A DNA stretch of 64,000 nt from assembly GCF_030622045.1 (NCBI RefSeq), contig NZ_CP130886.1, positions 4,844,001 through 4,908,000 of the forward strand, written 5' to 3'. The position numbers were made by a program, and so were the translations under genes. This DNA comes from Planctellipticum variicoloris (lineage in GTDB: Bacteria; Planctomycetota; Planctomycetia; Planctomycetales; Planctomycetaceae). This document shows positions 26,208 through 34,327 of the stretch, piece by piece (the stretch's first letter is position 1; each line of letters starts with the position of its first letter). The notes below the pieces were generated by a model, which was not told where the DNA came from, searched no databases, and saw only the letters and a program-made list of their open reading frames with translations.

Positions 26208-26606
26208 CTGGAGAACTGGTTTTCCCGCATTGCCAAACGAGCATCGCAGGTTGCAGGATCACCGCTGGCGTTCGCCTGTGCGGCCGGAGTCATCGTCCTC
26301 TGGCTCGCAACGGAACCGTTCCTGGGTTTCAGCGATACCTGGCAACTGATCATCAACACCAGCACGACGATCGTGACGTTTCTGATGGTCTTCGTGATCC
26401 AGACTTCGCAGAACCAGGATACGATCGCGATCCAGTTAAAACTGGACGAGTTGATCTGCATTCACAAGCATGCCAGCAATTCGTTCATTGATCTGGAGGA
26501 GCTCGGCGAAGCCGAACTGTCCAAGATCCGCAAGCGGTACGAGGCGCTGGCAGACGATGCTCGCAATCGCGGCGAAGGCGCCGACTCAGCCTTCCCCCCC
26601 GGATGA
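26208..26606 (+). CDS. Low-affinity iron permease-family membrane protein (CTG start)
   Basis: The frame is homologous throughout with the low-affinity iron permease family (Fet4-like bacterial proteins): ENWFSRIAKRASQVAGSPLA, two membrane segments (FACAAGVIVLWLATEP and TIVTFLMVFVIQ), then the conserved TSQNQDTIAIQLKLDELI signature. No ATG, GTG or TTG lies in frame before residue 55; the first standard start would delete the first membrane segment. A perfect AAGGAGG (26196-26202) stands 5 bases before CTG 26208, so CTG is the best start, giving 132 residues. The C-terminus has the usual helix and an acidic tail. It lies upstream of a Fur-like palindrome, consistent with an iron link. Confidence 0.75.
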   Translation: MENWFSRIAKRASQVAGSPLAFACAAGVIVLWLATEPFLGFSDTWQLIINTSTTIVTFLMVFVIQTSQNQDTIAIQLKLDELICIHKHASNSFIDLEELGEAELSKIRKRYEALADDARNRGEGADSAFPPG

Positions 26607-27265
26607 CAGGACGGCGAAGTCAGACTGTCGGTCGCCGCGAAGTCGGCTTGTTGCGGAATCCCGATCACGACACTTTCCGACTCAGATCTCCAACGCCAGC
26701 GGCACGCCATGAGTGTCAGCAGCAGCCCGCTCGCCGAAGTCCTCGCCGCCCGTGGATCTCATGCCTGTCTGCAGCGAAATGGTCGTGAATTCTCCGAGCT
26801 GCTCGTAGCGCAGTGGTATCAGGCGGAGATTTCCGCTGATCGGTCGTCCGACAATCAGGCGTCGCGGGGCGGGTACGGAAAGAAAATTCGTGAGATTGGG
26901 TTGAAATCCCGGGAGGGCGGGCCTAAACTCTCGCTGACATTGAGACTCAATCTCAATCTCGTTTTGCCAGCCAGGTGAATTGCCACTGCGGCGACCCCCG
27001 CCAGCGCGACCTGCGAGTGTGACCAACGCTCGCCTCTGAATGTGTTTCGCGCGGCGCGCTGGCGGTTGTGTACTGCGACCGCCCGTTCCCCGCCATTGAG
27101 CCGGTCGTGCCATGGAGGACACGATCCCCCGGCGGCATGACCCGCCTGCCGGGAAGCGGGCAAGAGGCCCGACCCAATGAGCCCGCGCCGGCGCCACAGT
27201 CTGTCCGCAGTGGCGTCGGCGGGGGGTTCCTGTGACCCGAAAACTCACTTGAAGGAGTCCTGGTC
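26607..27265. other. Intergenic region containing a Fur-box-like palindrome
   Basis: About 660 bases between the iron permease-like gene and the TPR gene. The only striking element is the inverted repeat at 26939-26957, listed separately. A short rightward frame (about 89 codons from 26709) shows no family resemblance or ribosome binding site. No RNA or terminator was recognised. Confidence 0.5.
26939..26957. promoter_or_regulatory. Fur-box-like operator
   Basis: A perfect 7-5-7 inverted repeat, ATTGAGA-N5-TCTCAAT, 19 bases long. The length and the TGAGA/TCTCA arms match the Fur boxes of bacteria that use a GAnnCTC-like half-site. It sits 309 bases before the TPR gene that starts a run ending in a PepSY membrane protein, and downstream of an iron permease-like gene. 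A second half-site (ATTGAGACT) occurs near 28360, before the DUF1559 gene. Iron-dependent repression is inference. Confidence 0.5.
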
Positions 27266-27982
27266 GTGTCCCAGACGGAATCGACAACGGCTGAAGTTTC
27301 TGCGTGGCAACGTGCCTGCCGGAGCTATGCGGAGGGGCATCTTGGCGTGGCGCATCGAACGTTGCACCGGCATCTCTCGCTCAACGGAGACTGCGGGCGC
27401 GGCTGGGAGTTGCTGGGGCTGGTCTATCATGCCTGGAGACAGTGGGGGCAGGCCCGCGCCGCGCTGGAGGAGGCTTCGGTGCGCGTGCCGTTGAGTTCCG
27501 TGGCGGAGTGCGCTCTCGCCGACTGCTATCTGGCCGAGGGCCCCACGGAGTGGGCCCGCAGCCTGTACCACCAGGTGCTGCGGCGCGACTCGGCGACGCT
27601 GCCGGCGTTGCTCGGAACGGCGGCGGGGCTTGACGTGCTGGATGAACCCGACCTGGCGGTCATTGCGTGCCGACGGGCCATTGAATTCGAACCCGAAGCG
27701 GCGCAGCCGTATTTCGATCTGTCGTATTACCTCGGGCGCTGCGGAGCGCCGGTTTCGCGCATCGAAGCGTCCGCGCGACACGCGATCCAACTGGCGCCCG
27801 ACAACATCACGTATCGGATCGGCCTGGCGGGTTTCCTGCATACGCAGGGACGCTCCGCCGACGGGGCGCTGCTGATCGGCGGACTGACGCACGAACATGT
27901 GCAAGGGATGCAATGCCAATGCTGCCTGGCGCGGTTGATCGGCGTTTTCGAAGCGGTGAGCGACGACGAGCGGGCATGCTGA
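27266..27982 (+). CDS. Tetratricopeptide-repeat protein
   Basis: A 238-residue protein starting at GTG 27266, 8 bases after GAAGGAG. Helix pairs with TPR spacing run through the protein: GWELLGLVYHAWRQWGQARAALEEA, ECALADCYLAEGPTEWARSLYHQVL, and LAVIACRRAIEFEPEAAQPYFDLSYYLG. There is no signal peptide, so it is probably cytosolic and binds partner proteins. The C-terminus has a CQCC cluster that could bind metal, which fits the iron-linked setting. It begins the run of genes that ends with the PepSY protein. Confidence 0.7.
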   Translation: MSQTESTTAEVSAWQRACRSYAEGHLGVAHRTLHRHLSLNGDCGRGWELLGLVYHAWRQWGQARAALEEASVRVPLSSVAECALADCYLAEGPTEWARSLYHQVLRRDSATLPALLGTAAGLDVLDEPDLAVIACRRAIEFEPEAAQPYFDLSYYLGRCGAPVSRIEASARHAIQLAPDNITYRIGLAGFLHTQGRSADGALLIGGLTHEHVQGMQCQCCLARLIGVFEAVSDDERAC

Positions 27983-28048
27983 TGCCGGCAGCGTCAGGAA
28001 GTGCTGCTGCTGAGTCGAGAGGGCCACTCGTGCTGAAGGCGGCGCTTC

Positions 28049-28228
28049 ATGATCCTGCTGGCGATCCATCTGTTCTGGTTCAGCATCAGTTTTGCGGGGG
28101 TGATTGCGGCGGACCTGCTGCTGCGGGCCGTTCGCCAGATCCTGCGAGCGCAGACCGCTCCGCCTGGAGAACGACGCCGGTCGGGGTTTTCCGAACTGCG
28201 TCGTCCGGCTCGCGACCTGCCCCGATGA
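28049..28228 (+). CDS. Small single-pass membrane protein
   Basis: A 59-residue frame between the TPR and DUF1559 genes. Residues 2-27 are a hydrophobic helix (ILLAIHLFWFSISFAGVIAA), followed by a basic cytosolic tail. A weak AAGGCGG precedes the ATG by about 8 bases. Its stop overlaps an ATG (ATGA at 28225) of a further 35-codon frame that ends at 28329; that one may be coupled but is too short to assert. The membrane segment and position between iron-linked genes make it credible. No family is recognised. Confidence 0.5.
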   Translation: MILLAIHLFWFSISFAGVIAADLLLRAVRQILRAQTAPPGERRRSGFSELRRPARDLPR

Positions 28229-28446
28229 ACCAGAGAGACGCGGGCCGCGGGCCGGGCGAGAGTTCCGCCATTGCATGGCAGGTCGGCGACGTCATTCGCC
28301 GCCTGCGAGGAGTCCTGCCAGCGCGGTGAAGTCCGCGACGAACATTCCAAACGCCTGAAATTGAGACTGCCAGCCGTCCGCCAGCACGCCGATTCGATGA
28401 CCGATTCTTCCATCCCTGCCGCTTTCCCGCGAGAAAGGAGACGCAT

Positions 28447-29358
28447 ATGCGTCGCGCCGGTTTCACACTGATTGAGCTTCTGGTCGTGATTGCGATTATT
28501 GCGATTCTGATTGCGCTGCTGCTTCCCGCGGTGCAACAGGCCCGCGAGGCGGCGCGCGCCACGCAGTGTCGCAACAATCTCAAACAGATGGGACTGGCGA
28601 TGCACAACTACAACGACGTCTACGGTCGTTTTCCGATCAGCCAGAGCTGGTCGAGCCTGGGGCCGCAGTATGCGATCTCGGCCTGCTGGGCTCGGAGCCT
28701 ATTGCCGTACGTCGATCAGGCGGGCGCCTTCAACCAGTACAATTCTTCGCTGAGCCATCTCGATCCCGCGAATCGACCGATCGTCGGCCTTTCGCTGCCG
28801 CTGTTCAAATGCCCGTCGTCGCCTGCGCAACCCGTGGTGGAAATGACCGTCGATACGGCGGCCTTCAACTGGATCGGAGCCACGAACGGCGAGGTGATCA
28901 AGGTCGGCATCAACGAATACGCGTGCTCGTCCAACACGGCGGTCAATGGCGTGTCGACGGTGGGGCTGATGCCCTACAACGGCTTCTCGACCAAGATTTC
29001 CGAGGTCACGGACGGCCTGAGCAACACGCTGCTCGTGACCGAGATTGCGGGAGGGGGCGTGGTGTATCGCGCAGACCGTCAGGTCCTCTCCACGAACACC
29101 AGCTTGCACTGGCGGATCTGGGCGGGATTCAGCCGTCTTTCGATGCGGGGCTACAGCTATGACGGGCTGGTGCAGCATGGCGGCAATTGCGTCGTCAACT
29201 GCAACAGCGACGGCGCCAATCTTTACAGTTTTCATCCTGGCGGGGCCTTCGCACTGCTGGGGGACGGTTCGGTCCGATTTATCGGACAGAACATCGACCT
29301 GACCACGATGGTTCGCGTCGTCACCCGGGACGACGGTCAGCCCGTGGGCGAATTCTGA
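28447..29358 (+). CDS. DUF1559 family prepilin-like protein
   Basis: A 303-residue protein with a type IV prepilin N-terminus: [20 protein letters not shown], cleaved before Phe by a prepilin peptidase, then the hydrophobic helix and [17 protein letters not shown], which is diagnostic of planctomycete DUF1559 proteins. The C-terminal domain ([17 protein letters not shown]) is the usual family ending. DUF1559 proteins are greatly expanded in planctomycetes and have no assigned function. A strong AAAGGAG lies 7 bases before the ATG. The gene stands within the iron-linked run, followed by a lipoprotein and PepSY protein, an association that suggests a surface complex. Confidence 0.95.
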   Translation: MRRAGFTLIELLVVIAIIAILIALLLPAVQQAREAARATQCRNNLKQMGLAMHNYNDVYGRFPISQSWSSLGPQYAISACWARSLLPYVDQAGAFNQYNSSLSHLDPANRPIVGLSLPLFKCPSSPAQPVVEMTVDTAAFNWIGATNGEVIKVGINEYACSSNTAVNGVSTVGLMPYNGFSTKISEVTDGLSNTLLVTEIAGGGVVYRADRQVLSTNTSLHWRIWAGFSRLSMRGYSYDGLVQHGGNCVVNCNSDGANLYSFHPGGAFALLGDGSVRFIGQNIDLTTMVRVVTRDDGQPVGEF

Positions 29359-29500
29359 ACCGCGCATGGTCTGTCGTCGCGCGGACTGTCGCGGACGAAT
29401 GCAAGGCGTCGTCCGCGGCGACACGAGAGTAGTCGCCGAGCGCGAGCCAACTCCCGGTCCCTCGATTGGTTTCTGGAATCTGACAGGAAAGTTCCGACCG

Positions 29501-29980
29501 ATGCGTGCCAGCGTTCTCACCGTTTCTGTGTTGACCGTCGCTCTCGCCGGCGGGTGCGGCCGGGGCCGCGACGATGGCCTTGTGAAGTATCAGGTGTCCG
29601 GCAGCGTTCGGATCAACGGAGAGCTGCAGAAAGGGGTCGCGATCGTGTTCAATCACACCGATCCCGGCGTGACGGCGAATGCGGCTCGGCCGGTCGCGGT
29701 CACGAACGAGGCCGGCGAGTTCCAGCTTTCGACCAACGGCCCCGCCGACGGGGCCGTCGAAGGGACGTACATCGTGACGTTCTTCTGGCCGGAGGGGGGG
29801 ACCAGTTCGCGCGACTTCCTGAAGGGGAAGTACGTCCGGCCGGAGGCGTCGACGTTCCGGGTGACGATTGATCCGGAGAACACGCTGCTGCCTCCGTTCG
29901 ACCTCGAAGCTCCTCCGACCGACGTTCTGGAGGCTCAGCAGATTCTGAGCGGCGCGGCGGCGAGGGCTCCGCAGAGTTGA
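29501..29980 (+). CDS. Lipoprotein with carboxypeptidase-regulatory-like domain
   Basis: A 159-residue protein. The start at 29501 gives a lipoprotein signal (LTVALAGGC, lipobox Cys at 19). The mature part is one beta-sandwich: VSGSVRINGELQKGVAIVFNH, then EAGEFQLSTNGP and GTYIVTFFWPE, the pattern of the carboxypeptidase regulatory-like domain seen beside DUF1559 genes in planctomycetes. Such proteins usually follow DUF1559 genes. It is probably anchored in the outer or inner membrane. The upstream extension to 29366 has no ribosome binding site. Confidence 0.8.
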   Translation: MRASVLTVSVLTVALAGGCGRGRDDGLVKYQVSGSVRINGELQKGVAIVFNHTDPGVTANAARPVAVTNEAGEFQLSTNGPADGAVEGTYIVTFFWPEGGTSSRDFLKGKYVRPEASTFRVTIDPENTLLPPFDLEAPPTDVLEAQQILSGAAARAPQS

Positions 29981-30041
29981 CGTTCGGAGCGGCCTGGACG
30001 GCGATCCCGCATGAGCTGCCGGAAGAGAGAACCTTCGATCC

Positions 30042-31442
30042 ATGAATGTCGAACGCCTCCGTCGGTACAACTACCGGCAACTGTTCTGGAAATGGCACAA
30101 ATACGCGGGCCTGCTGGGTGGGCCGCTGCTGATGCTGATCGCCGTCACCGGATCGATCCTGGTCTTTGCGCCGGAGATCGATCACTGGCTGCGGCCCGAT
30201 CTCTGGACGCTGCCGCCGACTTCTTCGGAGTCCGCGCTTGCGCCGGTGACGGAACAGTCGCTGATCGATGGAGTCCGGCGCGCCTATCCGACGGAGACGC
30301 TGGTGCTGTATCGACAGAACCGGAAGGGCGGCGAACCGCATCAGTACTGGTTCTCGGCGACCGGAAGGGGGGGATTCCGTCACGTGTGGGTCAACCCCCG
30401 GACCGGCGAGATTGTCGGCGAGCGGATGTGGGAGTCGTCGTTCCTGCGAATCGTCGAGCAACTGCATCGGCGGCTGCTGTCGGGAGAGACAGGGAGCTCG
30501 ATCATCGAGCTGATTACGGGCTGGGGAATCGTGCTGACGCTGACCGGCTGTTTCCTGTGGTGGCCGAAGACAATCAAGACGCTGTGGCACGGTTTGACGT
30601 TGTCGTTGCGCGGATCGGCGTACAAGGTGAACTGGCGCCTTCACAACACCGTCGGGGCGTGGGTTTCGCTGTTCGTGCTGCTCATGTGCCTGACGGGGAT
30701 GGTGTTCTCGACGTACTCCGGAAAGCTCTACTTTACGCTGATGAACGCCACCGGCGGCAGCAGCCGGTCGGAATCTGAAAGACCCCGATCCGTTCCGATG
30801 GAGGGCCGGGGAACCATCGGCATGGACGAGGTGCTGGCGGTCGTGCGGCGCGATGTCGCCGACGACGCGCCGCTGAGCGTCACCTTGCCGCGGGGTCCGA
30901 CCGACTGCATCACGGTGACCGCCAATCAAGAAGCGCGTCCGCTGTGGTCGAACCGGGGAGGTTACCGGTCCTGGACCTTCGACCAATACTCGGGTGCGCT
31001 GCTGTCGAGTGCAACCTGGGACGATCTGCATCCGATGATGAAGTTCGCGCGGCTGAGTCTGACGATCCACTATGGGTCCATCTTCGGGTTGCCGACGAAG
31101 GTCATCGCACTGCTGGCGTGCCTGGGGGTGCCGTTGCTGTCCATCACGGGATACCTGATCTGGTGGTGGAAACGGCGGGGCAAGCAGAAGATCGCGAATC
31201 GCCCGCTGGCGACGGCGGCGTCACGAACTGAACGCGACTCCGAGCCGATCTCGAAGTGGCTCGTGGCGTCGCTGATTGTCGTGTCGGTCATGTTCCCCAC
31301 GATCGGCGTGTCCTTTGTCGCGCTCGCCATGTTCGAAGGCCTGGTTGCCGTCTGGCGCAGTGGCCGCGGCAGACGGGAAGAGTCCAACGGATCTAAATCC
31401 GACGCCGCGGAAATAGCCGATGTTCAGAGCCAGCCCGTGTGA
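30042..31442 (+). CDS. PepSY-associated membrane protein
   Basis: A 466-residue protein of the PepSY/PiuB-type family. The N-terminus WKWHKYAGLLGGPLLMLIAV is the family entry, leading into the first of five membrane segments (about 20-45, 160-182, 200-225, 340-368 and 400-430). A PepSY repeat lies in the outside region between segments (YPTETLVLYRQNRKGG, then FRHVWVNPRTGEIVGE). Family members are often linked to siderophore uptake and act as iron-reductase-like membrane proteins. It ends the iron-linked gene run and has a basic C-terminal tail. No TonB receptor is present in the window. Confidence 0.85.
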   Translation: MNVERLRRYNYRQLFWKWHKYAGLLGGPLLMLIAVTGSILVFAPEIDHWLRPDLWTLPPTSSESALAPVTEQSLIDGVRRAYPTETLVLYRQNRKGGEPHQYWFSATGRGGFRHVWVNPRTGEIVGERMWESSFLRIVEQLHRRLLSGETGSSIIELITGWGIVLTLTGCFLWWPKTIKTLWHGLTLSLRGSAYKVNWRLHNTVGAWVSLFVLLMCLTGMVFSTYSGKLYFTLMNATGGSSRSESERPRSVPMEGRGTIGMDEVLAVVRRDVADDAPLSVTLPRGPTDCITVTANQEARPLWSNRGGYRSWTFDQYSGALLSSATWDDLHPMMKFARLSLTIHYGSIFGLPTKVIALLACLGVPLLSITGYLIWWWKRRGKQKIANRPLATAASRTERDSEPISKWLVASLIVVSVMFPTIGVSFVALAMFEGLVAVWRSGRGRREESNGSKSDAAEIADVQSQPV

Positions 31443-31502
31443 CAGAATCGCCCGCGGAGGCGGATGGGGTGTCCGCCGTTCCGGAGCTGAGATCTCTTCC
31501 GG

Positions 31503-31706
31503 GAAGCGACCAGCCAGATCGACGTCGAAAGCGAGGACCTGATCCACGAAGCCCTGCTGGAACAGGGCTGCGGGTGCACGATGATCATGGTGACGCATCG
31601 ACAGAGCACGTTGCGGCTGGCCACGCGGGTAATCCGCGTGGCGGAGGGCGAACTGATCGAGGTGACGGGCGGCGATCGAGCGGGTGAGGTTTCCGCGGCC
31701 GGCTGA
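31503..31706 (+). pseudogene. Remnant of an ABC-transporter ATPase
   Basis: Starting inside the Walker B region, the frame reads EATSQIDVESEDLIHEALLEQ, then MVTHRQSTLRLATRVIRVAEGELIE, which are the D-loop, H-loop and end of an ABC exporter ATPase. It has no start, no Walker A and no signature motif; only about 67 codons remain. A G/R-rich tail follows. It is the 3' end of a gene lost by deletion, flanked by the PepSY gene and another remnant. Confidence 0.7.
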
Positions 31707-31734
31707 GCCTCGACGGGTCCGACGCGACCGGCGG

Positions 31735-32135
31735 ACGACTGCGACTCCAGGAGCTTCCAGCCTGTTTTGTCGGCCTGCAGCGCGGGGTGGCCTTTGTCGC
31801 GGTCGCGGAGTTTGTGCGTGTCGTCGATCGAGTCGAACCAGTCGACGTTGCGGGCGGCGATGACCCGGTCGTTCCAGGCTTCGTCGCTGCCGGCTTCCAG
31901 GAGCCAGTCGATGACCATCAGCCCGCTCCTGACTTCGCGGAAGCCGGTGGTTTTGTCGAGAAAGGCCCCTTCTCGATGCCGGTCATCCACGGCTCGGGGC
32001 TGCGATCAGAGATGACGGCTTCGAGCCTGTCGGTTTCGACCTGCATGGCGCGGTTATCTTCTGTGACGACCGCCCAGTCGGCATCGGCCTGAGCCTGCGC
32101 GACGCGGCGAGGACGAGAGCCAGAGTGAGAAAGAC
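31735..32135 (-). pseudogene. Decayed secreted-protein gene
   Basis: Three leftward frames join to a plausible secreted protein. DVFLTLALVLAA is signal-peptide-like (about 32090-32125). VAQAQADADWAVVTEDNRAM continues in a shifted frame to PEPWMTGIEKG. AFLDKTTGFREVRSGLMVID continues in a third frame to DKGHPALQADKTGWKLLE, near 31750. At least two frameshifts separate these parts and no single start serves them. The family is not recognised. It is a pseudogene or an assembly-error site. Confidence 0.5.
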
Positions 32136-32426
32136 ATCGTCACCGAAGGAAATCGGCCGACATCCCGAGCCGATCAGGTGAATTCAAGCGACGGACATGT
32201 AAGAATTCGAACCGCCGCAATTTCCGAGACTGAACGCGTCTGGAGCACGGCTGAGTTTTCTGCCCCGACCATGAACCCCGACCCCCGTGGCTGCGAACAG
32301 ACACGGTCTGTGACCGGCCGCTTTCCGCAGAGTGTCGAGGCCGCGCCGACGAAATGACTCGTCCAGTGGATCTTGCTGGCAACTGATTTTCTCTGCCACA
32401 CGTCCCGGAAACGATTGGAGAAGTTC

Positions 32427-33506
32427 ATGCAGAACCGCAGTCGGTCGAGTTGGTACGCTCTAACGATCATCATGATCGGAGCCGCTTCGGCAAGCGGCGG
32501 CGAGCCCAAACAGGGCGATGCGATCCGGGCCGACCTGGGCGGCGAGATCGTGCTGGAATCGGTCTACATCCCGCCCGGCGAGTTCCTGATGGGGAGCACG
32601 CCGGAGGAGAAACTGTGGGCCACGGGGATCGAGGGGGGCGCTCAGGCGGGGACGGAACGCGAATCGTATGAAGGCGAGCAACCGCGGAAGATGCGCGTGA
32701 AGGACGGATTCTGGATGGGGCGCACAGAGGTGACCGTCGGGCAGTTTCGGCGCTTCGTCGACGAGACCCGATACGTCACCGATGCGGAACGGCCCGGCGG
32801 TCATACGCAGTGCTTCAATCCGAAATGGACCAGCTACAACCTGACGACCAAAGTGACTCATCCCTGGGAGCCGATGACGGGCAAGAGCTGGCGCGATCCG
32901 AACTTTCAATTCCCCCTGCGCGACGATTTTCCCGTCGTGTGCGTGAGTTGGGCCGACGGGCGGGCGTTTGCCGCGTGGCTCACCAAACACGAACGCGCGG
33001 CGGGACGCCTGCCGGAGGGCCTGGAGTACCGCCTGCCCACGGAAACGGAGTGGGAGTATGCCTGCCGCGGCGGCAGCAAGGAGAGCCAGTATTTCTGGTG
33101 GGGGAACGAACTGAGCGAAGGCGAAGGACGATTCAATATTTCGGCGGTCGATTTCCTGCCCGACCGGAAACAGAAATGGCCGCTGTCCAGCGCCCCCTGG
33201 AGCGACGGGTTTTCCTTTGTGTCACCGGTGGATCATTACAAAGAACGAGGCCGCAATGGTTTCGGCGTCGCCGACATGTGCGGCGGAGTCTGGGAAGTCA
33301 TCCTCGACCATTTTGATCCCAAGGGAGGCCACGAAGAGCTGTACACGGTCAAAGAGAATCCGCGCCCGGTCTGTCGGGGGGGGAACTACTTCGACGTTCC
33401 CGGCAATGCCCGCTGCGCGGTTCGCCTGGGACTTGCCGGTCCCCACTATTCCGACTCCCGGGATGGCTTCCGCATCTGCCTGGCGCCACCGCGCGATCAC
33501 AAGTGA
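32427..33506 (+). CDS. SUMF1-like (formylglycine-generating enzyme family) secreted protein
   Basis: A 359-residue protein with a signal peptide (IIMIGAASASGG) and the SUMF1/EgtB-type fold: VYIPPGEFLMGS, FWMGRTEVTVGQFRRFV, FPVVCVSWADGRAFAAWL, YRLPTETEWEYACRGG, and an RGGNYFDVP..ARCAVR ending. True formylglycine-generating enzymes have a Cys pair in a C-x4-C type arrangement near this end; only one Cys is present here, so modification of sulfatases is unlikely. Many planctomycete members have unknown roles. The start at 32427 has GGAG 6 bases before it; the in-frame extension upstream is rejected. Confidence 0.85.
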   Translation: MQNRSRSSWYALTIIMIGAASASGGEPKQGDAIRADLGGEIVLESVYIPPGEFLMGSTPEEKLWATGIEGGAQAGTERESYEGEQPRKMRVKDGFWMGRTEVTVGQFRRFVDETRYVTDAERPGGHTQCFNPKWTSYNLTTKVTHPWEPMTGKSWRDPNFQFPLRDDFPVVCVSWADGRAFAAWLTKHERAAGRLPEGLEYRLPTETEWEYACRGGSKESQYFWWGNELSEGEGRFNISAVDFLPDRKQKWPLSSAPWSDGFSFVSPVDHYKERGRNGFGVADMCGGVWEVILDHFDPKGGHEELYTVKENPRPVCRGGNYFDVPGNARCAVRLGLAGPHYSDSRDGFRICLAPPRDHK

Positions 33507-33534
33507 TGCGACGAGCTGCGTTGAAATCCGGAGC

Positions 33535-33573
33535 AATTCGCGGGGTGGGCTAGCTTGGTCCACCCCGCGAATT
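33535..33573. terminator. Perfect 14-bp hairpin between convergent genes
   Basis: AATTCGCGGGGTGG (33535-33548) and its exact complement CCACCCCGCGAATT (33560-33573) flank an 11-base loop. It stands between the convergent ends of the SUMF1-like and DUF1569 genes. The A+T flanks give AATT-stem-AATT, so it could terminate in both directions, although the T-runs are short. It may also be one copy of a dispersed repeat, since the loop region GGGTGGGCTAGCTTGGTCC resembles such units. Confidence 0.7.
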
Positions 33574-33581
33574 ATCGACAA

Positions 33582-34082
33582 CTACGAGGAAGCCTCACCC
33601 ACATTCCGCAGCCGCAGAAAACTCAGATGATGCGCGCAGTGAATCAACTGCAGCCGTCGAGCCTGGTTGTGGTCCATCGGACCGAACAGAGGCGACGGAT
33701 GGAGGGAGTCGGTGTGGGCTTCGAAGCGGGCGACGGCGTGGCGCAGCCTTTCGACGGCGGCAGCGTCTTCGCCGCCTGAGACATGGACGGTCTCGGGCAT
33801 GGTCGGGCCGCCGGCGGGCATGCGGCCGGTGGCGAGAATCCGCTGGAACTGGCGGCGGCCGATCGTGTGGCGGAGGAGCCAGAGGAGGCCGCGGATCGGG
33901 GCCGGCTGGCGGGGGAAGCCGTCGAGGGGGAACTGCATCCAGTCGGCGAGATGCAGGCAGGTCTGCGAGAGTTCCCAGCGGCCGAGCGATTCGCAGCCGC
34001 CGGCCTGCAGCGATTCGACGTCGCGGAGGACGTCGTCCAGAGACTCGAAGTGGAGTTCCCGGCGGGAATTCGGTGCAGTCAC
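33582..34082 (-). CDS. DUF1569 (DinB-like) family protein
   Basis: A 166-residue soluble protein. RRELHFESLDDVLRDVESLQ, then a RWELSQTCLHLADWM helix with conserved His and a late IHCAHHLSFL helix follow the DUF1569 pattern, a DinB-like four-helix fold that binds a metal through His. The role is unknown in this group. The GTG at 34082 is chosen because AGGAG stands 7 bases before it; an open frame continues to 34211 but has no site. It ends in a convergent position to the SUMF1-like gene. Confidence 0.75.
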   Translation of the reverse strand: MTAPNSRRELHFESLDDVLRDVESLQAGGCESLGRWELSQTCLHLADWMQFPLDGFPRQPAPIRGLLWLLRHTIGRRQFQRILATGRMPAGGPTMPETVHVSGGEDAAAVERLRHAVARFEAHTDSLHPSPLFGPMDHNQARRLQLIHCAHHLSFLRLRNVGEASS

Positions 34083-34195
34083 GGCGGGGCTCCTGCGGCG
34101 GATGATGCTGACGGCGGCCTCAGTCCGTCGGCTGGCGACACCTCGACACACAAATGCCGTCGGCCGCCACTTCTCAAAAAAAATCGACTTGCCTC

Positions 34196-34223
34196 TTGAC
34201 GCTACAGACATTCCGACTACATT
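34196..34223 (+). promoter_or_regulatory. Sigma-70-like promoter before DUF1549/DUF1553 gene
   Basis: TTGACG (34196-34201) and TACATT (34218-34223) are separated by 16 bases, in a locally A+T-rich stretch 105 bases before the ATG at 34328. This may start the long rightward series. The assignment rests on sequence match only. Confidence 0.4.
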
Positions 34224-34327
34224 GGATCGCAGTTCCGTTCTTCATTCTGCATCATCGTGGTTGCGAGCTTCCTTCGCCACACGGCAGAATCGCGACAGAA
34301 AATCCCGACCGGCGGAGAGCGACAGCC

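Noticed and set aside
25689-26349. Genes in both directions between the sulfotransferase and iron permease-like genes
   Set aside because: Arg/Ser-rich translations without start signals; treated as noncoding.
28225-28329. A 35-residue gene after the small membrane protein
   Set aside because: The ATGA overlap is suggestive, but the length and composition are too weak to list as a gene.
31787-32092. A rightward gene across the decayed secreted-protein gene
   Set aside because: It is the antisense of the frameshifted leftward gene and shows no coding logic of its own.
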